Source of the DNA: Drosophila pseudoobscura
Taxonomy: Eukaryota > Arthropoda > Insecta > Diptera > Drosophilidae
Length of the DNA: 64,000 nucleotides
Assembly: GCF_009870125.1 (NCBI RefSeq)
Contig: NC_046682.1
Span: forward strand, 1,364,001 to 1,428,000
Direction: 5' to 3'
Shown piece after piece: positions 27,511 to 39,550 of this stretch. Positions within the stretch are counted from its first letter, which is position 1, and every line of letters begins with the position of its first letter. The position numbers and the translations under genes are program-made. The notes beneath the pieces are model-generated. The model had not been told where the DNA came from. It made no database searches and saw nothing but the letters and a program-made list of their open reading frames with translations.

Positions 27511-28648
27511 CACATTGCGTACACTCCTTAAATTCAGCAAAATTTAACCAGAAATTGTGGAAATTTTGATTATAAGACGTTTCGGCATTTTTTATGTGAA
27601 TGTGCAAACATGTGCAATACTGTAGTGTGACTAAAATGTATCAACGAAAAATTACTATACATTTATGCACAAAATTAGATGATGTACCAAAATACGAACA
27701 AGAAATATGATTTTGATCAGTTCTGTCGCTAAAAATTAAGAAATATTACAATAAAATCAAAAACAAATTTTTTTACTAAATATTTTAAGCCAAAATAAGC
27801 TAAATGAACTATTAAATAAGCATTTCAAATATTTTTCAAGCTATTCGGTTTTAAAATAAGCAAAGTCAGCTTAAAATAAGCTAAAATGGCAGCACTGAGT
27901 ATCATGAATAGTAGCGAAACCATCGATATTATCAACTAACACCAATTCATCGATACGCAGGCGCATGTCGAATACAGAATAAATAAATAATATTAATAAA
28001 TCTAATCTATGTAATGTCTCGTCGCCGCATTAAACAAATGTTGTTACTTTACTTTCGTTGTTGAACGCCCATCGTAACTCAGAATATGGGCCAATATTTA
28101 AATTCGAACGCGGACGACTGAAAATGTGTGTGTATACGAATGCATGTATGTATATGTGTATGGTTCGTTAAACGAAGTCCTGAAATGTAGCAGTAAATCG
28201 AATGTGTATAGAACTACTTAACTGAAATAAAACGACTCGAGTGTTACACTGATGTAAAGCAAATTCCCATCAAAAACACCCAAAACACATCGAAAATCAG
28301 CAATAGCGTCCTCCCAATTCTACAGCATACATACAATTAATAAGTGTGTGTGTGTGTGTGAGTGCTTGTGCATCAGAAATGCAGGTATCGGTATCAATGC
28401 AACGCGCACACAAAAGTAAACGCTAGCATATGCACATACATACATATGTATATACACATGTGTATATGCATGGGAGTATGTCCTGGAACTGGAACTCACT
28501 GACGTTCTTCAAATGAAACGCAAAGATTAAAAGTTGAAAAATTTGTCGCCCCCCATAGCCTGCCATGGAACTTGAATGACTTGTGATTATTTCTTATATG
28601 TATGTAAGAAATCGAAATAAAAACTGAGAAAAACCTCGAAGATTCAAA
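27511..28648. other. Probable Eph 5' UTR and flanking DNA
   Basis: AT-rich non-coding DNA with a TGTGTGTG run near 28343. No ORF is called. Several ATG codons with short ORFs precede the Eph start. Confidence 0.4.
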
Positions 28649-31600
28649 ATGCCATCAACGTACTTTAGTGTCCATAAACGAGAACTTAAAAATTATTGCA
28701 CCGGCACCCGTAACACAATATCTTCCATGAGTAAATTGGCTTCCTTACAAATTCAATTTCACAAAATTAATACATTAGTACCGTCTACACTCGTTCCGAT
28801 ACCGAAACCAATGCACAATGGATCTCGACATATTGCAAGATTGTCGTTATTATGCATAAGTTGGCTTATTGCAATTCAATGCAATTTAAGATTTACATAC
28901 GCAGATCAGGGTATGTATTTAGTTGAGTACCTAAGTACTGCTACAATTGGATTCAAATTAACCAATAATTTCAGTTGTTCTGTTAGACACGACCAGAGAA
29001 GCTACTCTGGAATGGACACGATATCCGTATGGTCCACAAGCCCAAACTCCCGGCGTACGTAATAAAAATAATATTTATATAACAAATACATACTCGTCTG
29101 TACTTTTTTTTTTTTAATATATCCTATGCTTGTCACAGTTAAATCTAAGGCTTATGTCTGAGAGTAACTTATCAAATATTCTATAATATTTTCAGTATGG
29201 TACATACATATAACATATATTCGAGAATGCTCAAATTTTTGTATTTTTGTTCCTCTACAACACCTATAATAGTGGGTAGAAGAATCATTTACAGACTTTG
29301 TTAAAGACATTAACTGGAGGAGCTATGTTGTGTGTGATGTTGCATATCACAATGTCAACAACTGGCTGTGGTCTCCGTTTATTGATCGAGGACCAGCCAA
29401 TAGGCTTTATATTGAAATACAATTCACAATACGAGACTGTTCCCTATTTCCAGGTAAAACACAAGTTTAACATATTCAATCAACATTTATATAATCATAC
29501 ATTTTTCAGGAAATGCTTTGTCTTGCAAAGAAACATTTAGTTTACTCTTTTACGAGTTTGATGCTGCAACTCGCGAGCCTCCGCCGTGGCAAACTGATAG
29601 CTACAGGCTTATTGCTCGTATCGCTGCTGGAGAGGGCCGATTCAATCAGAACTCCGATGTTGATATCAATACAGAAGTGAAGAGCATAGCCGTGAATAAA
29701 AAGGGCGTTTATTTTGCCTTTAGAGATCAAGGTGCGTGCATAAGCGTCCTTGCAGTGAAGGTCTATTACATTACCTGTCCGGCTGTCACTGAAAACTTTG
29801 CTCACTTCAACGAAACGCCTACGGGTAAAGAGATAACTATTATCGAAAAGCAGAATGGAACGTGTGTAGAAAACGCTGAGCCTTATGAACCACCCACATA
29901 CCTTTGCAAGGGTGATGGAAAATGGACTATTCTTACAGGCGGCTGCCGTTGCAAGGTCGGGTACGAACCAAACGATGTAAATAAAACATGTACAGGTCAG
30001 TATTCATATAATTTGATACGTATATACATTTGACATAAATATAATAAATATCTATGTGCATATGTATGTATAAGCCATTCTGGCCATACTGGTACTCCCG
30101 GGCAGACATATGTAAAAGTTCTTATGTGTAGTGGACCAATGTGTGTGAGATGGCACAGGTTGGTTTGCCTCGATTCTGCAATGACTTCTGGCAAACAAAT
30201 GGTTGTGTTCCACTCAGAGGAACCAGTGCTGCATGAACACTCTTTCCGAAAAAGCAGGCTTTTGGTTTGAAATGCTTTGACCCCGAATAACTTTTGTCAG
30301 ATCAGAGTTAGCTCGGCTAGGAACACTCATATCGTCACCCATAACAGGTGACGAATAATAAATTTATTCATATGAGACGATATCATATATATAAATCTAT
30401 GATTCGTCACTTGTTATGATGTCAAAACGTATTTTTTTGTCGGTCAAATTTTCATGAAATATTGAATTTATGCTTGTCTCACTAATGTACAGAGGTGCCT
30501 TTATCTGACGTTAGACACTATAACGCAAGACCATCTTGCAATAGTAAAAAATTTTTAGACAATAGTCGAAAATTGTAACGGTATTTTCATGTGTCAATTC
30601 CATTTTTCACCAAAGGTGAATCTTTAATTTATTAGTAATCCATGATTTTTGAATCATGTTTTGGCCGAAAAATTACAAACTTTTAAATGGAAATGGCGAT
30701 TTTGACCTGGTAACCCTGAAAATAGCAAAAGCTGCGGGCTCGAAAGGCAGCCCAATCGTCGTCTACTCAATACTTAAATATGCTGACTGATTTATTTGCG
30801 GTTTACGGCAGTTCCCTCGAGTTTAGTAACTAAAAAAGAAAAAAAATATCCAAATCGGTCAAGCCGTTCAAGAGTTTTACTTAGACTAAATATCATTATC
30901 ATTTCGTTGTACTCATTTTTCCCATATACATGTTTGGGGTAGTCCTTCCTGTGTCCTGTTCCTTTAAAGTTGAAAAATACCTACCATAAAAATTTCAATT
31001 TTGACTGCTAATATTTCCTAAACTAAGCAGTGGAAAAATTATTTGTTCGATTTGATTTCGAAGAGAAGTTTGTTGCATTTATGCCATTATACATTGCAAA
31101 TATTAAAGTTCTGTCAAGGGATCCACATACGTTAATTTTTATAATATATATTGTGTGTTTTCCTTTTTTCAGAATGTCCCGTTGGCACATTTAAATCGCC
31201 TGAGGTTCGAAAATGTACGCCGTGCCCGCCTAACTCCAATTCATCAAAAACTGGGTCGCCCTTTTGTAAGTGCTTGCCAGGATACTATAGACATCCTCGG
31301 GATGGGCGTCACATGCCTTGCTATAGTCCGCCAGCTGCACCTACAAACCTTACTTTGCTGTTTGTGGACCAAACAAGCGCAATAATATCATGGAGTGCTC
31401 CAGCCAGGAATGAATCGCAGCTAGTCGAAGGCCAGCTTCATAGCTACCGTAGCGATATTGTCTACAAGATACGCTGCAGCATGTGCAACGCAAATGTAAT
31501 GTTTAACCCGTCAACAGACACATTTAACGAAACAAAAATCACTCTTACTAATCTCGATCCTGTGACGACATATACGGTGCAGATTCACGCCACTAATGGC

Positions 31601-34600
31601 ATATCATACCTTATTGACTCCAGTCTACATTCGAACGAAACCACAGCCAACAATGAAATTTCCTTTGCAAACGCATCTACTGCAAGCAATCCGCTTGATT
31701 TAAACGAAATAAAGACAGAGCACGCGGAAATAATTTTTACAACTGAATCTGCTCTACTTTCAACCGTGTTTAATTTAAGAATCTTAGCTATAACCAGTAA
31801 AGATGCCGATCTTGAGTGGGACAAGCCTCTGCAAAACGATGCTCCTTTGGAGTTTTATGAAGTGCGGTGGTTTCCCAAGCTTGAATTAGATTCCATTAAT
31901 AAAACAGCCTTAAATACAAAGGACACAAAGGCACACATCGAAGGACTGATGGAAAGTACAGATTATGGCTTTCAAGTTCGCTGTAAAACCATCAATGGCT
32001 TCGGTTCTTATAGTAATATGATCTATGCCCAAACGCTTCAGTCCGTGAGCTCTGGTAGGTTTACAAATTCTATTCCATTATCAACGTTTATAATACTACA
32101 ACTACCTCTATGCATGAAAATCACAGTTTATGACGATTCTGTCCAAATACGATTCATAGCTGGTGCAATTGTGACGGGCGTGCTTTTTCTGGTTATTTTT
32201 ATTGTTGCCACCGTCTACTTTATGCGATCTAAGCATCAAGATGAACTCGATAAGAAGTCTACAAATCATTTGCCTTTACCAATGGACTACGCCAGCAATG
32301 AAGGTAATTTGCACCCCATTAACTACTACTACATTAACTATATGTAGTATATATGTACATAGAAATATACATACATATGAGCATTTCCGCGGGTCGCGAG
32401 CGTAAATTCGTGCGCTTTTGATGTAGAAAGAAGATAGACAACTAAAAATTTTCCACAGTTGTTTTTAGTCGATTCTTTTCCATGTTTTTTTTTATACTTT
32501 ATTACCTCAGATTCTTCCATAAATCAGCTAACATTTCCTCAAAAAAAAAACTTTTATTTCGAATTATCTTTCTAATAAGAGAAAATAGTAAAGGGAAACA
32601 TGGCTATAAAAACATCGAAAAACTAATCTTTTGCTTATTTTTATAGGATTTCAGATACAAAATAATGAAACTATATGCCAATTGGTTAAATTAGCTGAGT
32701 TTCAATTAATTTATAAAATAAAATCGAAAAAAAAGTATGTGTGTGTTTTTATTGAGAGCCACGTACTCTTATATTTAGATCAAAAGATAAATCTAAGTCA
32801 ATCAATTAATTGTAAGGAGAACTTGGTATACCATTGTATAGAATTTAACTTACAGAATTTCTTGCTTGCATCCATTAAGCATATTATATTATATTCTTGA
32901 TTCGGATGACAAGACGAATCCATCTAATCTTTCCATTAGCTTCAATCCAAACCAGTATCTCACTTTAAAGTTAAAAGCTATATCAACGAAATTGTACACA
33001 TATTTATATTTGCACCGATCAATAGAGACCACTTGTATGACTGCCCCAGAAGCTTTTGGTAAAAAGATCCAGTTTTGGTTTGTCAAGACAATCAAGATAA
33101 TTTTATATATGTATGTGTACATACATAACAAACATACAAAATACGCTATCGAAAAATTTCAAATCAGGTGAAGTTAAAGGCAGGGAAGAAAGCCGAAGAT
33201 CGCATAGCCAAATGACATTTTAAAAGGAACGCAGGAGCAGTAATAGGGAATAGGGAAAAATTCATCAGCATACTGCAAATAAACGCGTTTTTGGTTATTG
33301 TTATTATAGTTTTTGAGCAAGGGAGAACATTGTTTTTTTTTTTAATAGAATCATGACTATTTAAAATGAAACCTTAAACATACATATATTAATATCCGCC
33401 TCCTCTAATCCTTATTAAAACTGATCTCTCTTTAAAGGACTGGTTGTGACATATAGTAAGTGATTTGACTCATAAATTAAACTATATATTTGCAAATATA
33501 TATATATTTATCCTACACGGTAAAAAAAAAAACATCTGATCTGTGTACTATACGTATGTCTTCATAATTCAATGTTTCAACTTTCATTTACCTTGCATTC
33601 GCTCACGGACACTTAACTAAAAATCGGACCAACGCTACTATAGTTTTATAATGATTTTCAGAACAAATATTTTTATTGAATATATGTAATATTTTTAAAT
33701 TTATTTTTAGTTAATTCTATGGATACAACTCCAATTGTCAAGACTCTTCATTCAAACGGTATATTTTTTGCATACATACATACATATGTGTTTGGGTTGT
33801 GCTAAAACTGATTCTGATTTAATGGTTTTTGGCTTAACTCGCATGTTTTCCAGATCTTTTATACCATTAATAACTTCATCTTCAACCTGCCATATGAGTA
33901 TATTGGCTTTATTAATATATTTTGAAACTATGCGCTCACTCTCTATACGCTCTCACTTGTACAACGATTTGCTTGCCATCTGTTTTTCCAGTGACAACGC
34001 CACTGTTTGGCAACAGTCGGAGCTACGTCGATCCTCATACATATGAGGATCCTAATCAGGCGATACGGGAGTTTGCACGCGAAATTGATGCCAATTACAT
34101 AACTATAGAGGCAATTATTGGTCAGTTTTTTGTCAAACTTTTCCTTTGGTTTCTTTTAAATTTTTTACTCCTATGTAGGAGGTGGAGAATTCGGTGATGT
34201 ATGCCGTGGTCGTTTGAAGATACCTCCCAACTTTGTGCAGGACATTGATGTGGCAATAAAGACTTTAAAACCAGGTAAGGATTGTAATATATTGTAATGC
34301 AATAAATATGGGTGTGTTCCAACAAAAGCTGTGCATTCTTTAAACTGGGACTATGGGATGCCCATTTAGTCTTTGATAAAAGTTTAAATGAATGGACCCA
34401 AAAAAGCCGGTCCCTTATGCTAGATTGATAAGACTAAACATTAAAACGATCTCTTTCCCAAAACGGATTTATGAATCTAAATTAATTTTCCATAGGATCT
34501 TCGGAAAAAGCGCGTTGTGATTTTTTGACGGAAGCTTCAATAATGGGCCAGTTTGATCATCCGAATGTAATCTACCTACAAGGAGTAGTTACTCGCTCCA

Positions 34601-36759
34601 ATCCGGTTATGATAATAACTGAGTACATGGAAAACGGCAGCTTGGATACATTCTTGCGAGTGAATGACGGCAAATTCCAAACGCTTCAGCTTATTGTAAT
34701 GCTCCGTGGGATAGCCAGTGGAATGTCCTATCTTAGTGATATGAATTATGTACACAGAGACTTGGCGGCCCGTAATGTTCTCGTTAATGCCCAATTGATT
34801 TGCAAAATTGCGGACTTTGGTTTATCAAGAGAAATTGAAAATGCAAGTGATGCGTACACAACACGGGTTAGTACAGCTAGTACACCAGTACAGCTTATAT
34901 ACATAATTACATACATATTCCGACAGTCTTTCACTCATGTTATCTAACTTTAAACCGATCACGTGCATTCAAAAACTTAAAAGCCAGTCGGGAAACATTT
35001 TTATTGTGTAGATACATTTATTAGCTGTTAGTTAACGTCTCTTTTGCATACAAAACAACAAGAAGTTCAAACAAAACAAATGTATGTGAAAAATGCAAAA
35101 ATTACTGAAGCCGATAGGGCAGCTATATTGAAATTGGGGTTAGAAAACATTAGTTTTGGCCCTATTATCCCCAAACTTGGGGATTTTATACACAATTTCG
35201 AATACGCGTTTCGGTAAAGCGACCACCGCTCTCAGGAAATAGGAGGAGGACCACCCCAAAGAATTATCAAAGTAGGATCGTATTCTTAAACATTGCAGCA
35301 TCTAAAATCGGTTCAAAATGGCATAAGATATTAGAAGGCAGTTTATTCAATCAGTAGGTACCGATAATAGCACTTTAAATGTTTGGAGATACGTAATGTT
35401 TATAATTGATCTAAAAGAAACGAGGTTTGTTGGGAAAGTAGGACGAATGATCGTCGCCACGTCGGAGAACGGTATATAAGTTAGTTCCTTAAACGAACGG
35501 TAATGCAAGGAGACAGCAGTATATTCTGGGGACGTTTTACCCGATACTCAAAATGAGTATTGGGGTATATTAGATTTGTGGTAAAAGTGGATTTGTGTAA
35601 CTTTCCAGAAAGAATCGTTTCCGACCCCATAAAGTATATATATTCTTGATCAGCATCAATAGCCGAGTCAACGGCTAAGAGAGCTAGAGCTACGACCTAA
35701 GACCTAGTCCGAAAACACCGAGGAGGTCCGAAGAAATATTTAACAAATTCATTACATAGAATTAAACGTAATAAAAGAAAAATGTTGAATACCAAAGTGA
35801 ATACTTTTGGATTTAAGGATTCGTTTAAAAGCAAGAACTTTTGGGTTCAATGTTTTAATGTGTTTCGTTAGCCTTTTATAAGGCCTTTTCACTTTATACA
35901 ACAGAAAAAAATCACTTATTTTTGACTGTCCACATTTCACTGTCCGCTACTGTATATAAAAAAAAGATATTTTTCACTATTCATCGCATGAAATATTTCA
36001 GGGCGGTAAAATCCCAGTACGTTGGACTGCTCCAGAAGCAATTGCATTTAGAAAATTCACATCCGCGTCGGATGTTTGGTCTTACGGCGTAGTTTTATGG
36101 GAGGTCATGTCTTATGGTGAACGTCCATACTGGAACTGGTCAAATCAGGTAAACAAACTCCGAATATTTGTGTCCCACAATGCTGTGTACTTACAAAGTT
36201 GCTTATCGTTTACGTAGGATGTAATTAAGAGCATTGAAAAGGGCTATCGCCTACCAGCTCCAATGGACTGTCCAGAAGCACTTTATCAGTTGATGTTGGA
36301 TTGCTGGCAAAAACAGCGAACACATCGTCCCACATTTGCCAGCATCGTTTCGACGCTTGACAACTTAGCGAGACAACCGCAGTCATTGCTTACAACTCGC
36401 AACTCACCGGAAACAGACGGGGCTCATATTTTGGATACACAACGCGGACAGAACATATTCATAAGCACAGACTTATGGTTGGAGAATATTAAAATGTCAA
36501 GATACTGTCAGCATTTTAAAGAGGCTAATTTAGTGAACGCTCAACAGGTGAGATTTATCTACATATCATACATATATGTAGTCTGGAAGCGCTCTAAAGA
36601 TTCAAGATAATAACCGTTATCACTGTTTCTTTAACCACCCCTCCCCGCCCCCAGATCTCTAGGTTAACAGCTCAACAGCTGTCGGATATGGGGATAACTC
36701 TAGTAGGACATCAGAAGAAGATATTACACCAAGCCCGACAACTGGACACAATAATCTAA
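28649..36759 (+). CDS. Eph: Eph receptor tyrosine kinase
   Basis: Thirteen coding exons: 28649-28910, 28975-29054, 29273-29453, 29510-29995, 31173-32054, 32127-32303, 33711-33758, 33992-34120, 34179-34274, 34496-34866, 36002-36148, 36218-36547 and 36655-36759, 1097 residues. It is a membrane receptor for ephrins acting in axon guidance and cell contact signalling. In order: signal peptide ([13 protein letters not shown]), ephrin-binding domain (about 90-260, with [19 protein letters not shown]), Cys-rich region ([17 protein letters not shown]), two FN3 domains, one membrane span (about 640-662, [19 protein letters not shown]), juxtamembrane Tyr ([10 protein letters not shown]), kinase ([32 protein letters not shown]) and a C-terminal SAM domain (about 1037-1097). 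The signal peptide starts about 65 residues in, so the inner ATG at 28811 may be the real start. The 72-base intron 32055-32126 is in frame and stop-free. Confidence 0.97.
29996..31172 (+). other. Eph intron 4 with a hairpin
   Basis: Non-coding intron. Arms at 30341-30356 and 30402-30417 (ATAACAGGTGACGAAT and its inverse with one mismatch) can form a 16-bp stem with a 45-base loop. I see no other element. Confidence 0.5.
32304..33710 (+). other. Eph intron 6, non-coding
   Basis: About 1.4 kb of AT-rich intron. The ORFs at 32631-32900 and 32866-33171 are Lys/Ile/Tyr-rich, lack domains and are not called. No repeat from elsewhere in the window is visible. Confidence 0.5.
34867..36001 (+). other. 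Eph intron 10 with repeat remnants
   Basis: This intron splits the kinase domain after AYTTR. It contains a DINE-1 terminus (35538-35690) in minus orientation. Its last 230 bases end in ACTGTCCGCTACTGTAT, which resembles a Tc1-like terminus but has no partner in the window. Confidence 0.5.
35538..35690 (-). mobile_element. DINE-1 fragment E
   Basis: About 150 bases of the TACCCGATACTCAAAATGAG terminus running through CAGCATCAATAGCCGAGTC, then broken. It is a truncated copy inside Eph intron 10. Confidence 0.85.
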
Positions 36760-38050
36760 TTGATTTATTTTTATTTAGTAGTGTAATCCATTAAGATGTA
36801 CATATATATATTTTACAAAAGCATACATATACATACATATATACAAGCAAACGACACGTGTGAGATACAAAACAAGAAAAACCCATACGTAATTTAAGAA
36901 AAAATCGTAATTTCTCAGAACGAAAGTTGAAAACAACTCTTCGTTAAGAATATATATTATATATATAGTTAAAACGATTTTTTTACATTTTGCTTGCGTC
37001 ATTTTTTACCTTATGCATGTCAAGTCCATTAACAACAGAAAAGCATCATCAACCCTAATGCTACTAGTATACCCTTACTAGTTGGCTGCTATTTTTTCAA
37101 AGAATGCGTTGTGTTTTAAACAGCAAGACTTAAGAAACTGATGAAATTTGTATAAGTTAACGAATCGAATAATAGTAAGTCAAGTGCAGAATTTACATAC
37201 CTTGAATGCCGCTGCACAGCGGTCAATATATGTTCGTAGCTGTGGCAATTCTAATTTTAATTACTTCAATCTGTTTATGCATTTCTTATGTGCATTTTGG
37301 CATTGTCTCTTGAAGGTGTCGCTTACCTGTTAGTACTTCCGGCATATACATCTTTAGTTATGTATATAACAATCAATTCCCGAATGCTAGACGATGTTAA
37401 GAACTATTAATGAGGCTGAATTAAATTCATTTCAACACATACCATACAGAAGCACAACACATCTAAATGATGTATACATTTTTATAACAGAAAGCTATTG
37501 ATTTTGTATGGTTATTCGGTATTGATATTTGGCTTTCTATACATACATACTTACATAAACACCTACCTTTATTAGAGTAGAAAACAAATTACGTTAATTA
37601 CATATTGTAGATTTATTAAAACTGTATACTTTTCGCAGTTCATGTATTTTATTTGTAGCCTGATTCAATTAAAAGAACATGTTCGAAAGACAATTAAATT
37701 AATCATAATAAAGAAACACCTCCAACGCCAGTATGGCTTTTGTAAACTCTGTAAGATTTGTGTGTGTCATTAAAGGGTTGGTAATATGGAAGTGTGGTCT
37801 GGTTTCAGATACGGTGAAGTATCTATTGGAGGAGGTGGCGACCGCTGAACAGATGGGAACACGCAACTCCATTTCTATTTTTATAAATTTGTTGTAAATT
37901 TACAAACTTGGAAGAAGATGGGGTGACTGGGATACATACCTTAGTCAAATATATTGTTTGATATGTCTTCATAAACAGTGGGGTCATCTGGATAGGTGTC
38001 GATCTAGCTTATTTGAAAGCGGATATGTGAAAGCTCTTATAGCCTTATAT
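36760..38050. other. Eph 3' UTR and intergenic DNA
   Basis: AT-rich, with repeated ACATATACATACATATA units near 36820-36845. No ORF with a recognisable domain. Confidence 0.5.
37707..37712 (+). terminator. Poly(A) signal candidate for Eph
   Basis: AATAAA about 950 bases after the Eph stop codon. No earlier AATAAA is evident in the 3' flank, so a long 3' UTR is possible. Confidence 0.3.
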
Positions 38051-39550
38051 CAAAGACTACAATACCAAGATGTTGCATGAGGAACAAATTCTTTTTCAAT
38101 TTTCGTTTGACGCTTCATGGTACGGGCGCGCGGCGCTATTACTTCAATTCTCTTTTACGCTACCTTCGCCTCCGAAATGCTACTCGGCTTCGTCAAGAGA
38201 GACAGAAATTAAGTCTGAGCGTGACGTCGGGCGCTGTGTAGCCACTGCAAATTGATTTGTTCCTTTTGGCTATAAAAATGATCTGATCTGATCCAGATTC
38301 AGCAATCTGATAGATATGGTCATTATCTATGATTCTGCGTTTTTAGTTTTCTCAAATCTGCAATATTGTGGATGCAACAGATTTTCGTCCTTTGTGGGGG
38401 CGGAAGGGGGTGGGGCGAAATTTTGAGATAAACGTTTTATGGTGAGATCTAACAGGAGTGCGGATACTAAATTTGGTTACTCTAGCTTTAATAGTCTCTG
38501 AGATTTGTGAATATCCCCAGATTTGCATCCTTTGCGGGGGCGGAAGGGGGTGTGGCAAAATTTTGAAACAAACTCGACTCGGTCCGATATATTAGGAGTG
38601 TGGATACCAAATTTGGTTACACTAGCTTTTATAGTCTCTGAGATCTAGGCGCTAATGTTTTACTCTAAGCAAAGCCGCCTATGCTACGTGTGTGTTAGAG
38701 AGAGACAGGGCGAGAAAAAATGAAATTGTTTTCTTGATGCTGGCTATAATAATAATACGATCCAATTCCGCAGTCTAAAAGATATGGTCATTCTCTACGA
38801 TTCTGCGTTTTTGGTTTTCTCGTATCTTTAAAATTGTGGATGCCACAGATTTTCGCTCTTTGAGGGGGCGGAAGTGGGCGGGGCAAAGTTTTGAAATATT
38901 TTTGTAGCAGTGACATATCACAGAAGTCTGGATCCAAAACATCGTTGCTCTAGCTCTTATAGTCTTTGAGCATTAGGCGCTGAAGGGGACGGACAGACGG
39001 ACAGACAGACATGGCTCAATCGACTCGGCTATTGATGCTGATCAAGAATATATATACTTTATGGGGTCGGAAACGATCCCTTCTGGACGTTACACACATC
39101 CACTTTTACCACAAATCTAATATACCCCAATACTCATTTTGAGTATCGGGTATAAATATGAATCGTCTGCGTGCCGAAACCGTAGGTCAGCGTAGTCGCT
39201 GTTGTCTTTGGCGCGGCACAGTGGGGACTCAGCCGAAATAGTAAAAAAATTGTATTAGTTCTTTAGATAAATTCTAATAGAGAATTTTCCAATCGAATTT
39301 TCCCACTGTGCCGCTCCAAAGACATCGGCGATCCGCGACCACCGCTTCGACGGTGCTGAGGCTCGAGATTCCAGAATTGCCGAACAGACGAAACCGATGG
39401 GCAACGGGGTCGCGGTAGAGACGAAGTACAGGCGAAAAGGGAATTGAAACCCCGCGCGCTCCCTCGTGCCTTTTTGGTTCTAATGTTAGGACCCGCCATA
39501 TTACAGCTTTTTGGTCGCTCATGCAACATCTTGGTATTGTATAGTCTTTG
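38051..39550. repeat. Inverted-repeat-bounded block with a nested DINE-1
   Basis: Bases 38051-38081 (CAAAGACTACAATACCAAGA, then TGTTGCATGAG) recur inverted at 39518-39550 with a 2-base insertion. Inside are the DINE-1 copy F (38195-39154) and a second palindrome (39203-39227 against 39300-39324, 25-base arms, TGTCTTTGGCGCGGCACAGT). The block is more GC-rich than its flanks in 39150-39480. No coding domain is recognised. The true borders and family are unknown. Confidence 0.5.
38195..39154 (+). mobile_element. DINE-1 copy F, 5'-truncated
   Basis: Starts inside the element at AGAGAGACAGAAATTAAGTC, lacks the CGAGGGGGAACG end, and runs through four ACCAAATTT/ACTAAATTT modules to the intact ATACTCATTTTGAGTATCGG terminus. 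More diverged than copy D (for example CCGCCTATGCTACGTGTGTG at about 38680). Confidence 0.88.
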
